Shown: positions 26,582-35,368, counted from the first letter of the stretch. The stretch is 64,000 nucleotides of DNA from Pigmentiphaga kullae (GCF_004216695.1 NZ_SGXC01000003.1:186001-250000), one strand, 5' to 3'. Numbers and translations are program-made. Notes: a model not told the origin generated them from the letters alone.

Positions 26582-27334
26582 TCAGCCTCCCAGGCTGGCC
26601 CAGATCAGGCTGGCGCCGGCCAGCATCAGCAGGCCGCAGACCAGCCATTCCACGGCGCGCCGGGAAATCGGGGGCGGATGCCTTGCCTGCCACCAGGACA
26701 CGCCCGCGACCACGGGAACGGCGCAGATGCCCAGCAGCAGCGAACTCCATTCGAAATGTCCGCTGGCGGCCACCAGCACCAGACGCAGGGCGGCGCTGGC
26801 GGCGAACATCATGAACAGGCACTCGCGCACCAGGTTGCGGTCCAGGGGCTGCCGGTACAGGTGATAGACCATGGGCGGCCCCGAGGTGGAGAAAAGGCCG
26901 CCGAGCAGCCCCGACAGCACGCCGAAGAACCATAGCGCCGGCTTGCCCGAGGGCTGGGCGCGGGGAGCGGTCTGCACCAGCAGCAGGATGGCACAGCCGA
27001 TGATGGCCACGCCCAGCAGCAGGCGCAGCGTCGTGACCGCGTTGGTGCTGAGCCAGGCCAGCAGCGCGACGCCGCCCAGCACGCCCACGAGGCTGCTGGT
27101 CAGGATGGGGCGCAGCAGGGTCCAGTCGAAGGTGACGCGGTTGTAGCGCCAGTAGGCCCAGGCGTTCGCCAGGCTCAGGACGCTGGCCACGTTGGCCGCC
27201 TCGGGAATGGGCATCAGTCCGAAGGCGCCGACCATGCCGAGCAGCAGCAGGGCGAAGGCAAAGCCGGTGAGGTTCTGGCAGTAGGCCGACAGGCCCACGC
27301 AGGCGAGAAATAGCAGGAAGGTCAGTACGGTCAT
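26582..27334 (-). CDS. TauE/SafE family membrane protein (anion permease/exporter)
   Basis: This 250-residue integral membrane protein has about eight hydrophobic segments and the repeated TauE/SafE pattern. The first half contains NLTGFAFALLLLGMVG and the second SGLLGGLFSTSGPPMVYHLY, the usual pore-facing glycine-rich turns. Family members move sulfite, sulfoacetate or other organic anions across the inner membrane. It lies 53 bp upstream of the IclR gene end on the same strand and may be separate. The substrate is unknown. Confidence 0.88.
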   Translation of the reverse strand: MTVLTFLLFLACVGLSAYCQNLTGFAFALLLLGMVGAFGLMPIPEAANVASVLSLANAWAYWRYNRVTFDWTLLRPILTSSLVGVLGGVALLAWLSTNAVTTLRLLLGVAIIGCAILLLVQTAPRAQPSGKPALWFFGVLSGLLGGLFSTSGPPMVYHLYRQPLDRNLVRECLFMMFAASAALRLVLVAASGHFEWSSLLLGICAVPVVAGVSWWQARHPPPISRRAVEWLVCGLLMLAGASLIWASLGG

Positions 27335-27387
27335 GAACCCGAAATACTAACCCGAAAAAGCACGGTTTTCCGGGGAAGCGGGCGCTT

Positions 27388-28158
27388 TCAGCTCGCGCGC
27401 AGCACGGCCGAGATGCTGGCCGCGCTGCGCAGCGCGTGCTGGGCCAGCGGGGCTTCCGGATCCAGTTCTTCTTCCAGCGCCAGTCCCGCCACGATCAGCG
27501 CCGCCACTGCTTCGCCGCCACGGCCGAACACCGGGCAGGCGAGCGTTCCCACGCCCGGCCGCATTTCGCTCAGCCCGAACGACAGGCCCCGGGCCGCGCG
27601 TATCGCTTCCAGCCGGTCCGAAGCGGCTGCGTAGCGTTCCTCGCCCACGTGCGCGATGCCCCGTTCGCGCGGCCACGCGGCCAGGATGGCGCGCCCGCTC
27701 ACGCTGGCGTCCAGCGGAAAGTGGGTGCCGATGTCGGTGATGATGTTGAGCGGCACCGATGGGGCCCAGATGCGTTCGATGATGACCACCTCGTCCAGCG
27801 CCGGCACGGAGATCGAGACGATCGCCCGGCGCCTGCCCACGCCTTTCTCCTGCAACTCGATCGCGTGCGGCAGGGCGGCCCGCCGTATGCCCAGCCGGTC
27901 GTGCTGGGCCGTTCCCAGAACCAGGCACTTGGGGCCCAGCGCATAGATGCCCTCTCGCGCCTGCACCATGCCCCAGAAGGCCAGGGTACGCAGCACGCGA
28001 TGGACCGTGGTGCGGTCCAGTTCCGTGGCCTGGGCCAGTTCGAGCGCCGAGGCGCCCCGCGGCATCCGCATCAGCACATCGAGCAGGAACATGGCCCGGT
28101 CGATGACCTGGACCCGATTGCCTGGCGGCGCTGCGGAAGTGGAAGGCTGGCGGGGCAT
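27388..28158 (-). CDS. IclR family transcriptional regulator
   Basis: This 256-residue regulator has an N-terminal winged helix (residues 16-75; ALELAQATELDRTTVHRVL) and an IclR effector domain (from about 90; PLDASVSGRAILAAW). It is divergent from a Bug gene across 117 bp. That gap contains a consensus sigma-70 promoter for the Bug gene and a 17-bp palindrome just downstream of it. The same palindrome recurs at 31804 before the alcohol dehydrogenase and crotonase genes, so this protein is the best candidate repressor of the whole 27.4-32.7 kb module. The effector is probably the pathway substrate or its CoA ester. Confidence 0.93.
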   Translation of the reverse strand: MPRQPSTSAAPPGNRVQVIDRAMFLLDVLMRMPRGASALELAQATELDRTTVHRVLRTLAFWGMVQAREGIYALGPKCLVLGTAQHDRLGIRRAALPHAIELQEKGVGRRRAIVSISVPALDEVVIIERIWAPSVPLNIITDIGTHFPLDASVSGRAILAAWPRERGIAHVGEERYAAASDRLEAIRAARGLSFGLSEMRPGVGTLACPVFGRGGEAVAALIVAGLALEEELDPEAPLAQHALRSAASISAVLRAS

Positions 28159-28178
28159 GGATACGGTCGAGGGAATCG

Positions 28179-28207
28179 TTGACGTCGCGACATGGTATCG
28201 CTAATCT
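28179..28207 (+). promoter_or_regulatory. Sigma-70 promoter of the Bug gene at 28276
   Basis: TTGACG at 28179-28184 and TAATCT at 28202-28207 are separated by exactly 17 bp. Candidate operator sequences (GTGCGTATTA at 28212 and the palindrome at 28231) lie immediately downstream, in the region a repressor would block. Confidence 0.65.
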
Positions 28208-28230
28208 CGGAGTGCGTATTACAAGCTTAA

Positions 28231-28247
28231 TGTGCGTAATATGCACA
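28231..28247. promoter_or_regulatory. 17-bp palindromic operator, copy 1
   Basis: TGTGCGTAATATGCACA differs by one base from the copy at 31804. A related half, GTGCGTATTA, stands 20 bp upstream at 28212, two helical turns away. It lies between the divergent IclR and Bug genes and is probably the IclR-type binding site. Confidence 0.7.
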
Positions 28248-28275
28248 TAACCAATGATCATGAGAGGTTGTCGCC

Positions 28276-29247
28276 ATGTCGTCCCTGCGTGCTTCCTGGT
28301 TTGCGTCGTTCCTTGCGCTGGCTGCCGTTCCGGCCGTCGCGGCGGATGGCTACCCCTCCCGGCCGGTCAGGCTGATCGTGCCGTTCGCGGCCGGCGGCGC
28401 GGTGGACGCGGTCGCGCGTACCCTCGCGGCCCGCCTCGCCGAGCAGTTTTCGCAAAAGGTGGTGGTCGAGAACCGCGCCGGCGCTTCCGGCAACATCGGC
28501 GCCGACGCGGTGGTCAGGTCACCGGCCGACGGCTATACGCTGCTGTTCACGGCCTCGACCCTGGTGGTCAATCCGCTCATCATGAAGGACAAGCCACCCT
28601 TCGATCCGGCCCGGGACCTGACGCATCTCGCGCTGGTCGCCTCGGGGCCGCTCCTGTTCGTCACGCCCGCGTCCGCACCGGCCGGATCGGTCCAGGACTT
28701 CGTGGCCCAGGCCAAGGCCGCGCCCGATCGGTTCAGCTTCGCGGTGGGCGGTTTCGGCGCGGCAGGCCACCTGGACGTGGAGTCCTTCAAGCATCTGGCC
28801 GGACTGGCTGTGCCCACCGTGCTCTACAAGGGCACGGGACCGGCGCTGATCGACCTGATGGGCGGCCAGGTCAGCGGCATGATCGATCCGCTGCTGACAT
28901 CGCTGCCCCCGGTCAAGGCCGGCAAGCTCAAGGCGCTGGCCATTACCGGGAACAAGCGCAGCACGCTGGCTCCCGACGTGCCGACGTTCGCCGAGGCCGG
29001 CTACCCCGAGGTCAATTTCTCGACCTGGTATGGCTTGTGGGGACCGGCGGGACTGCCGGCCCCCGTGGTGGACAAGTTGGAAGCGGCGGTCAAGCGCTTC
29101 GTGGCCGAGCCCGACGCGCGTGCCTGGTTCGAGCGCCAGGGGCTCGAACCGTCGGGGGTGTCGGGTGCCCGTTTCCGGGCCTTCATCGACCAGGAAACGG
29201 CCAAGTCGCGCGAGATCGTGAAGCTGGCCCATATCGCCGAGCAGTGA
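28276..29247 (+). CDS. Bug-family periplasmic solute-binding protein (IclR module)
   Basis: This 323-residue TctC-type receptor has a signal peptide ending AVAADGYP, then VRLIVPFAAGGAVDAVAR, VVENRAGASGNIG and TVLYKGTGPALIDL. GAGAGG stands before the ATG. It should capture the carboxylate that the neighbouring CoA ligase activates. It differs from most other copies in the window in having ALA-rich pocket segments (GGFGAAGHLDVESFKHLAG) where others have SSGxGxxSHL, so its ligand probably differs. It is controlled by the promoter and operator directly upstream. The next gene converges on it. Confidence 0.94.
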   Translation: MSSLRASWFASFLALAAVPAVAADGYPSRPVRLIVPFAAGGAVDAVARTLAARLAEQFSQKVVVENRAGASGNIGADAVVRSPADGYTLLFTASTLVVNPLIMKDKPPFDPARDLTHLALVASGPLLFVTPASAPAGSVQDFVAQAKAAPDRFSFAVGGFGAAGHLDVESFKHLAGLAVPTVLYKGTGPALIDLMGGQVSGMIDPLLTSLPPVKAGKLKALAITGNKRSTLAPDVPTFAEAGYPEVNFSTWYGLWGPAGLPAPVVDKLEAAVKRFVAEPDARAWFERQGLEPSGVSGARFRAFIDQETAKSREIVKLAHIAEQ

Positions 29248-29262
29248 CGGGGGCCTGCGCGA

Positions 29263-30756
29263 TCAGGCTTCGTCCACGAGCAGGGCCCGCACCTTGGCCC
29301 GCTGGACCTTGCCGTAATGGGACTTGGGGATGGCCGGGGCGAAGCGGATCACGCGCGGCTTCTTGAATCCCGATAGCGACCGGCGGCAGTGTTCCATCAG
29401 CTCCTCGGCCGTGGCCGCCGCGCCCGCGTGCAGCACGACGGCGGCGCCGACGATCTCGCCCCACTCGGGGTCGGGCAGTCCGGCCGCGGCCGCTTCGGCA
29501 ACGGCGGGGTGGCTGCACAGCGCGCGTTCCACCTCGTCCGGAAGTATGGACTTGCCGCCGCTGCGTATCACTTCCTTCAGGCGGCCGGTAATGCGCAGCA
29601 CGCCCGAGGCGTCCAGGATGCCGAGGTCCCCGGTGCGGAACCAGCCGTCGCGGAAGACCCGGGCGGTCAGTTCCGGCTGCCGCCAGTAGCCGGCCGCGAC
29701 GTGGGCGCCGCGTATAAGCACTTCGCCTTCCGTGTCCGCCGGTGCGGTTTCCCCATCGCGTTCGATGCGGATCTCGCAGCCGAACAGCGGCCGGCCCACG
29801 CTGCGCACGGCCTGCGCCCGGGTCTCGGGGGCGGCCAGGACATCGGGCGGCTGATAGCAGCTCCACGATGCCTCGGTCAGCCCATACAGGATGCCGAAGC
29901 GCGGGCCGAAGGCCTCGATGGCGGCCAGGAAAGTGTCGGGCGGAATGGCGGCCGCGCCCACATCCATGCTGCGCAGCGCGCCCAGGTCGTGGTCGGCGGG
30001 CCGGGTCTCCTTCAGCAGCCGCACCAGATGGGTGGGCACCAGGGAGGTCGAGGTGGCGCGGTGGCGCGCCAGCAGCTCCAGGAAGCGCGCCGGTTCGAAG
30101 CGGCCCGCCAGCACGACCGCGCCGCCCGCGGCCAGCTGGGCCAGCACGATGATGGCGGCGATCGGCCATAGCGGCCGCATGTTGAGCATGACGTCGCCGG
30201 GATGCTGGCCGCGCGCCATGACGATGTTCTGCAGCGCGGAGGTGATGCTGCCGTGAGTGATGACGACGGCCTTGGGCGCGCCGGTGCTGCCGCCGGTGTA
30301 GTTGAGCGAGGCCATGGCGTCGGCCGCGGGCGTGGCCGCGGGCGCCTCGCGGCTGTCCGCGTCGGTTTCCAGTGGACGCAGACGCAGGCCGGGCACGCGA
30401 GCGGCCAGCTCGCGCGCGCGTTCGCCGTATTCGGCGCCATGGGCCAGCATGCCGGCCTGGGCATCGATCAGTTGCGCGGCCTGCTCGTTGGCGCTGAGCG
30501 CCGGGTCGAGCGGCACCCGGACCAGTCCGGCCGACATCGCGCCGTAGTCCCACAGCAGGTAAGCGGGCGTGTTGTCCCCAAGGATGGCAACGCGGTCGCC
30601 GTCCCCGAGCCCGTCTGCGCGCAGCGCATGGCCCAGTCCGAACACGCGCGCGGCGAACGATGGAAAGTCCAGGACGCTGCCGTCGCGCGCGTCCACGATC
30701 GCGGGCTGGCCGGGCCAGCGCTGCGCGCACCGTTGAAGCAGGGCACCGACGTTCAT
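29263..30756 (-). CDS. Acyl-CoA/AMP-dependent synthetase
   Basis: This 497-residue ANL-family adenylating enzyme has the phosphate loop YTGGSTGAPK (154-162), ILYGLTEAS, the RTGDLG hinge aspartate, GRLKEVIRSGGK and catalytic Lys483 in SHYGKVQ. It should activate a carboxylic acid to its CoA thioester through an acyl-adenylate in the cytosol. The start overlaps the stop of the alcohol dehydrogenase gene as ATGA, so the two are translationally coupled. The context (Bug, dehydrogenase, crotonase) suggests degradation of an aromatic or branched acid; the exact substrate cannot be read. Confidence 0.94.
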   Translation of the reverse strand: MNVGALLQRCAQRWPGQPAIVDARDGSVLDFPSFAARVFGLGHALRADGLGDGDRVAILGDNTPAYLLWDYGAMSAGLVRVPLDPALSANEQAAQLIDAQAGMLAHGAEYGERARELAARVPGLRLRPLETDADSREAPAATPAADAMASLNYTGGSTGAPKAVVITHGSITSALQNIVMARGQHPGDVMLNMRPLWPIAAIIVLAQLAAGGAVVLAGRFEPARFLELLARHRATSTSLVPTHLVRLLKETRPADHDLGALRSMDVGAAAIPPDTFLAAIEAFGPRFGILYGLTEASWSCYQPPDVLAAPETRAQAVRSVGRPLFGCEIRIERDGETAPADTEGEVLIRGAHVAAGYWRQPELTARVFRDGWFRTGDLGILDASGVLRITGRLKEVIRSGGKSILPDEVERALCSHPAVAEAAAAGLPDPEWGEIVGAAVVLHAGAAATAEELMEHCRRSLSGFKKPRVIRFAPAIPKSHYGKVQRAKVRALLVDEA

Positions 30757-31781
30757 AGCCAGCCCTGCATGATCACGCGGCCTTCCACCGCTTTGGTGTC
30801 GAGAAGTTCGTGCGCGCGGCGGATCTCGTTGAAGGGCAGAGTGGCGGAGATGACGGGACGGATCTGGCCGCAGGCCAGCATCGCCAGTGCCTGGCGGATG
30901 TCCTCCAGCGTGCCGCTGCCAGATCCCATGACGCGTATCCTGCGGCCGATCAGCAGTCCTGGCAGCACGTCCACCGCCTGGCCGTCGATGTTGCCGAGCA
31001 CCACCACCGTGCCGCCCTGCGCCATGCTGCGCAGGGTCTCGGGCAGGGACAGGCCCAGGTTATCGATGGCGATGTCCACGCCCTGTTTGCCCGTGAGCTG
31101 CCAGGCCTGGGCGCCGAACTTCAGGTCCGGCGCCACGATGACTTCGTCGGCTCCAAGCGATTTCAGATGCGCGGCCTTGGCCGGGCTGGAAGTGACCGCG
31201 ATGGAACGGGCGCCCAGGGCGCGCACGATCTGGATCTGGTGCATGCCCAGGCCACCGCTGGCGCCCGTGATGAGGACCGTGTCGCCGGGGCTGGTGCCGG
31301 CCAGGGTACGCAGCGCGCGCAGGCTGGTGCCGATTGGGCAGCACGACAGCGCCGCGGCTTCCCAGGGCAGGCCCCGCGGCACGGGGATGGCCATGGGCGC
31401 GGGTACGCAGACATATTCGGCGTAGCCGCCGACGGTGTCGACGGCCGGCAGGCCCAGCGCGCGGCACATGTCCTGCCGGCCGCGCAGGCAGTTGCGGCAC
31501 AGGCCGCAGAACTGGCGCTGGTAGATGACCACCGGGTCGCCCACGCGGTGCGTGATCACGCCGTCGCCCACCGCCACGACCTCGCCCGCGGTCTCGTGGC
31601 CCAGGACGACGCCGGCGCGTGCGCCGGGCAGCTTGCCCGCGCGGTGCAGGATGTCATGGTGGCAGATGCCGGCAGCCTTGACCTGCACCAGGACCTCGCC
31701 CGCTGCGGGGGAGGGAGTGGGAACCTCGCGGATTTCCAGGGTGTCGGGTGCGCCGAAGGCGGAAAGGATGACGGCTTTCAT
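30753..31781 (-). CDS. Zinc-dependent alcohol dehydrogenase
   Basis: This 342-residue medium-chain dehydrogenase has catalytic zinc ligands Cys40 and the His62/Glu63 pair (GHE), and structural zinc cysteines 92, 95, 98 and 106 (CGLCRNC...C). The nucleotide-binding motif is TGASGGLG. I choose ATG 31781; a GTG at 31796 would add five residues but lacks a ribosome site and would push the start toward the operator. It is the first gene of a two-gene operon with the CoA ligase, divergent from a crotonase gene across a region holding the 17-bp palindrome. It probably oxidises an alcohol to an aldehyde on the same route. Confidence 0.93.
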   Translation of the reverse strand: MKAVILSAFGAPDTLEIREVPTPSPAAGEVLVQVKAAGICHHDILHRAGKLPGARAGVVLGHETAGEVVAVGDGVITHRVGDPVVIYQRQFCGLCRNCLRGRQDMCRALGLPAVDTVGGYAEYVCVPAPMAIPVPRGLPWEAAALSCCPIGTSLRALRTLAGTSPGDTVLITGASGGLGMHQIQIVRALGARSIAVTSSPAKAAHLKSLGADEVIVAPDLKFGAQAWQLTGKQGVDIAIDNLGLSLPETLRSMAQGGTVVVLGNIDGQAVDVLPGLLIGRRIRVMGSGSGTLEDIRQALAMLACGQIRPVISATLPFNEIRRAHELLDTKAVEGRVIMQGWL

Positions 31782-31803
31782 GGGAGAATCGTCCACGGTT
31801 AAT

Positions 31804-31820
31804 TGTGCATAATATGCACA
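31804..31820. promoter_or_regulatory. 17-bp palindromic operator, copy 2
   Basis: TGTGCATAATATGCACA is a perfect palindrome with 7-bp arms and an AAT centre. It matches copy 1 at 28231 in 16 of 17 bases and lies 23 bp before the dehydrogenase ATG, next to a possible plus-strand promoter for the crotonase gene (TTTACT at 31826, 16 bp, TATAGT at 31848). Confidence 0.72.
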
Positions 31821-31914
31821 TAATGTTTACTATTTACACATTTGAAGTATAGTTTGCATAGCCGGCACCCACCTGTCAACGTGTCGCCGGCGCCATTCAC
31901 GGGAAGAGGCCTGC

Positions 31915-32664
31915 ATGGGTATCGACTATCGTCCGCTCGAAGGCGGCATCCACGAGATCGTCATCAACCGTCCGGAGCGCATGAACGCGCTGGACGTGCC
32001 CGCCAAGCGGGAACTGGGCCGCATCTGGCGCGACGCGGCCCAGGATCCGGCCGTGTCGGTGCTGGTGCTGCGCGGCGCGGGCGAGAAGGCCTTCTGCGCA
32101 GGTTCGGACATCAAGGAGATGCAGGCGACCGGCACCATGGTGGACACGCGGACGCTGATGGAGGCCATTCCCGGCATAGGCGTGGAACTGCACAAGCCGG
32201 TGGTGGCGGCGCTGCACGGTTTCACCATAGGCATGGGGCTGACGCTGGCCATCCATGCCGATTTCCGCATCGCCGCCGAGACGGGCAAGCTGGGATTTCC
32301 CGAGGTCCAGCACGGCATGCTCTCGGGTGTCAGTGCCGTCACCTTGCCGGGGCTGGTGGGCGAGCCGCGCGCGCTGGATCTGATGCTGACGGCCCGGCTG
32401 ATCGAACCGCGGGAAGCGTTGCGCATCGGGCTGGTGGACGAGGTCGTGTCCGACAGCCTTGCGGCCGCGATGGCGCTGGCGCGGCGCATCGCCTCGAATT
32501 CCGCGGCGGCGGTGGCGCAGACCAAGCGTCTGATCCTGTTGGAGCGCCGTCGCCGTGCGCGCGATCATGCCGCCGTCATCGACGACGCGCGGTTGGCCAT
32601 ACTCGAGTCGAAAGAGTTCGGCGACGTGGTGGCCCACAAGCCCGGCGCGGGCCGCATCCGCTAG
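31915..32664 (+). CDS. Crotonase-family enzyme (enoyl-CoA hydratase/isomerase-like)
   Basis: This 249-residue crotonase has oxyanion-hole segments AFCAGSDI and HGFTIGMGL. One catalytic Glu is present (Glu130, GFPEVQ), but the position of the other hydratase Glu is Thr110 (GMGLTLA). This argues against a plain enoyl-CoA hydratase and for an isomerase, hydrolase or other crotonase chemistry. It is divergent from the alcohol dehydrogenase across the 17-bp palindrome and so is probably co-regulated with the CoA ligase that would make its substrate. Its stop is part of a 15-bp palindrome shared with the convergent LysR gene. Confidence 0.92.
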   Translation: MGIDYRPLEGGIHEIVINRPERMNALDVPAKRELGRIWRDAAQDPAVSVLVLRGAGEKAFCAGSDIKEMQATGTMVDTRTLMEAIPGIGVELHKPVVAALHGFTIGMGLTLAIHADFRIAAETGKLGFPEVQHGMLSGVSAVTLPGLVGEPRALDLMLTARLIEPREALRIGLVDEVVSDSLAAAMALARRIASNSAAAVAQTKRLILLERRRRARDHAAVIDDARLAILESKEFGDVVAHKPGAGRIR

Positions 32665-32676
32665 GCGGCCCGCCTA
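32662..32676. repeat. 15-bp palindrome containing both convergent stop codons
   Basis: TAGGCGGCCCGCCTA is a perfect palindrome (7-bp arms, one central base) whose ends are the TAG stop codons of the crotonase (plus) and LysR (minus) genes. It may form a small hairpin at both 3' ends. Confidence 0.4.
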
Positions 32677-33600
32677 TCCGCCCACGCGCCGTCCCGCGTC
32701 CAGCAGGCCGCCGATGTCCTGGGCCGCCAGCAGTTCCACCGTTCCCTGCGCGAGCTGCGACAGCGGCCGTTCGCGCGCGGTGGCCAGGACCAGGTTGTTG
32801 CGCATGCGCGGCGAACCGATGGTGGAGATCCGGAACGGGCCGCCTTCGACGGTGCTGGCGATGGGCGCCGCGCTGCGCGGCACGATGGCATAGCCCTGTC
32901 CGCTCAGCGCGAGCTTGAGCAGGGTGTGCACGGCGTCGACCTCGGCCACGACGTTCAGCTTGATGCCGTGGGGCCGGCAGCCAGCCTCGATCACGTTGCG
33001 CACGGCGTTCGGAATGCTGGGCACCAGGACCGGGTAACGCTCCAGTTCCCGCGCCGCCAGTCGCGCCGGCAGCGGGAAGGCGGGCTTGGGGCGGCCGCAC
33101 AGCACCATGTCCTCGCGATACAGGCTGCGGTATTCCAGGCGGGGGCTGGGCGGCGGATCGAACAGCAGCGCGATCTCGATCTTGCCCAGTATCAGGTCTT
33201 CGCGCAGCGCGACGCTCAGGCCTTCGGAAACGGAAATCGACGCCTCGGGATAGCGCTTGCGGAACTGCTTGACCAGTTCCGGCGTCAGCACGTGCGCGAT
33301 GCGCGGGGGCAGGCCCACGGTCAGCCTGCCGGTGGGCTGTTCGCGCAGCGCCTGGATGTCGGCGCGGGCCTGCCGCGTCAGCTTCAGGATGGCGTTGCCG
33401 TAGGACAGCAGGCATTTGCCGGATTCGGTCAGCTCCACGCCGCGGCCGGTGCGGACCAGCAGGTGGGATTTCAGTTCGAGTTCGAGCAGGCGGATGTGGC
33501 GGCTGAGCGTGGGCTGGGAGACGCCAGCCACCAGCGCGGCGCGGGTCAGGCTGCCGAGTTCGGCCACGCGCACGAAGGATTCCAGCTGCTGCAGGTCCAT
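32674..33600 (-). CDS. LysR family transcriptional regulator
   Basis: This 308-residue regulator starts MDLQQLESFVRVAELGS, the textbook LysR N-terminus, with helix-turn-helix AALVAGVSQPTLSRHI and an effector domain from about residue 90. The open frame extends far upstream (to 35046), but that part is an antisense shadow of the next genes. It is divergent from a Bug gene across about 130 bp of AT-rich DNA (TTTATGGATATCAGATG). It probably controls the Bug, hypothetical and enolase-superfamily genes that follow on the other strand. Confidence 0.95.
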   Translation of the reverse strand: MDLQQLESFVRVAELGSLTRAALVAGVSQPTLSRHIRLLELELKSHLLVRTGRGVELTESGKCLLSYGNAILKLTRQARADIQALREQPTGRLTVGLPPRIAHVLTPELVKQFRKRYPEASISVSEGLSVALREDLILGKIEIALLFDPPPSPRLEYRSLYREDMVLCGRPKPAFPLPARLAARELERYPVLVPSIPNAVRNVIEAGCRPHGIKLNVVAEVDAVHTLLKLALSGQGYAIVPRSAAPIASTVEGGPFRISTIGSPRMRNNLVLATARERPLSQLAQGTVELLAAQDIGGLLDAGRRVGG

Positions 33601-33732
33601 GGTATTTGATTTATGGATATCAGATGTAGAAGCTATTTTATTGATGAAAATGGCGGACGTGCGCACAATGCCGCCTCTTGACGAAACGCCGCCAGCGGGA
33701 TGCCGCCAAGGCGGCATGCACGAGGAGACCCC

Positions 33733-34707
33733 ATGCACATGTCCCGCAAATTCCTGGTCCCGGCCGTTGCCCTGGCGCTGGCTTCCACGTTGGGTGCCGC
33801 GCGCGCCGAGGGCTATCCCGATCGTCCCGTGCGCATCGTGATCCCGTTCGCGCCCGGCGGCAGCAATGACATCGTCGGCCGCCTGATCGGCGAGGAACTG
33901 TCCAAGAGCCTGGGGCAGCCGTTCATCGTCGACAACCGGGGAGGCGCGGGCGGTACCATCGGCACCGAGGTGGTGGCCAAGTCCCGTCCCGACGGCTATA
34001 CGCTGCTGCTGATCTCGACCCCGCACACGGCGAATTCGACGCTGTACAAGAAACTGTCCTACGATCCGAACAAGGACTTCGCGCCCATTGCCCGGCTGGC
34101 TACCGCGCCGCTGCTGATTTCGGTCTATCCGGGCCTGCCGGTGAAGACGCTGTCGGACCTGATCGCCTATGCCAAGGCCAATCCGGGCAAGCTCAACTAC
34201 GTGTCGTCCGGCGTGGGCAGTTCGCAGCATCTGGTCAGCGAACTGTTCGAGATCCGGGCCGGCATCTCGATGACGCACGTGCCCTACAAGGGCGCCGGCG
34301 CGGCCCTGACCGACGTTGCCGCGGGCCATGCCCAGGTGTCCGTCGGTACCGTGCTGCAGGCGCTGCCGCACGTCAAGGCCAACCGCCTGCGGCCGCTGGC
34401 CGTCAGCGGTACCCAACGCCAGGCCGTGCTGCCCGAGGTGCCCACGGTCCAGGAGGCGGGCCTGGCGGGCTACGACGGCGACAACTGGTGGGGCATCCTG
34501 GCGCCGGCCGGCACGCCGCCGGCCGTCGTCGACAAGCTGAGCAAGACCATCGGCGACATCCTGGCCAAGCCGGACATGCGCCAGCGCCTGGCGGCCGAGA
34601 GCGCGTCGGTGGCTTATCTGTCGCCCGAACCCTTCGGTAAATTCATGGCCGGCGAAACGACCAAGTGGGCGGAGCTGATCAAGCGGCTCGGCATCCAGGC
34701 CGATTGA
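33733..34707 (+). CDS. Bug-family periplasmic solute-binding protein (LysR/enolase module)
   Basis: This 324-residue TctC-type receptor has a signal peptide ending GAARAEGYP, then VRIVIPFAPGGSNDIVGR, DNRGGAGGTIG, YVSSGVGSSQHLV and THVPYKGAGAAL. GAGGAG precedes ATG 33733; a further in-frame start at 33700 is less likely. Two genes follow within 35 bp and by overlap, so the ligand is probably the sugar acid or other hydroxy acid handled by the enolase-superfamily enzyme. No permease gene is present. Confidence 0.95.
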   Translation: MHMSRKFLVPAVALALASTLGAARAEGYPDRPVRIVIPFAPGGSNDIVGRLIGEELSKSLGQPFIVDNRGGAGGTIGTEVVAKSRPDGYTLLLISTPHTANSTLYKKLSYDPNKDFAPIARLATAPLLISVYPGLPVKTLSDLIAYAKANPGKLNYVSSGVGSSQHLVSELFEIRAGISMTHVPYKGAGAALTDVAAGHAQVSVGTVLQALPHVKANRLRPLAVSGTQRQAVLPEVPTVQEAGLAGYDGDNWWGILAPAGTPPAVVDKLSKTIGDILAKPDMRQRLAAESASVAYLSPEPFGKFMAGETTKWAELIKRLGIQAD

Positions 34708-34741
34708 CGCGCCCGGCAGGCCATTTCTGGAAGATGCATCT

Positions 34742-35368
34742 ATGAGTAGACCCGCCGCGGTGTTGTTGCGGTATTCCCCGGTGCCCGCCGAGCTGGCGGC
34801 CATCGAACGGCTGGCGGCCGAGGTGGTGGCCGCCCATCCGGGGTGCTTCGAGCGCGTGGACGCCAACCGCGCGCTGGACGGTTCCCATCTGTATCTGTAC
34901 TTCTGGTCCCCGCGGCCAGGCGGCGTGGAGCTGGCCGGCGACATCGCCGGGCGCGCCGGCAGGCTGCTGCCAGGCCAGGCACCGGACGTCCTGATCCTGT
35001 CGCCGGTGCAGGACCTGCCCGGTGTTTCGCAGGGCCAGCCGGCCACGCACCACTACGTGGTCGAGACCGACGTGCGCCCGGAAGTGGCCGAGGACCTGTC
35101 GAACTGGTACGGGCAGGAACACCTGCCCGGCCTGGCCGCCGTGACGGGCAACGTGCGCGCGCGCCGGCTGGTGGCGGACAATACCGATGGCAGCCAGCGG
35201 TCGCTGGCCTGTTATGACCTGACCACGCCCGCCATCCAGCAGGATCCCGCCTGGCTGGCCGTGCGCGCGACCGACTGGAGCAGCCGCGTGCGTCCGCATT
35301 TCCAGAATACCCGCCGGGTCATGTGCGAACGGATCTACGCACTCGAACCCGGCCAAGGAGCGATATGA
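34742..35368 (+). CDS. Hypothetical protein with ferredoxin-like (EthD/ABM-type) pattern
   Basis: This 208-residue soluble protein has no signal or membrane segment. Its two halves each resemble a dimeric alpha/beta-barrel module: an N-terminal strand VLLRYSPVP, then later HHYVVETDV and NWYGQEHLPGLAAVTG, the last typical of EthD-like and related small oxygenase or lyase folds. I do not recognise a specific family. It overlaps the next gene by ATGA, so it probably serves the same pathway as the enolase-superfamily enzyme. Confidence 0.8.
   Translation: MSRPAAVLLRYSPVPAELAAIERLAAEVVAAHPGCFERVDANRALDGSHLYLYFWSPRPGGVELAGDIAGRAGRLLPGQAPDVLILSPVQDLPGVSQGQPATHHYVVETDVRPEVAEDLSNWYGQEHLPGLAAVTGNVRARRLVADNTDGSQRSLACYDLTTPAIQQDPAWLAVRATDWSSRVRPHFQNTRRVMCERIYALEPGQGAI

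Noticed and set aside
32674-35046. 790-codon minus-strand protein with a LysR C-terminal part
   Set aside because: Only the last 308 codons are LysR. The upstream 480 codons oppose the Bug gene and the following hypothetical gene and are not a fusion.
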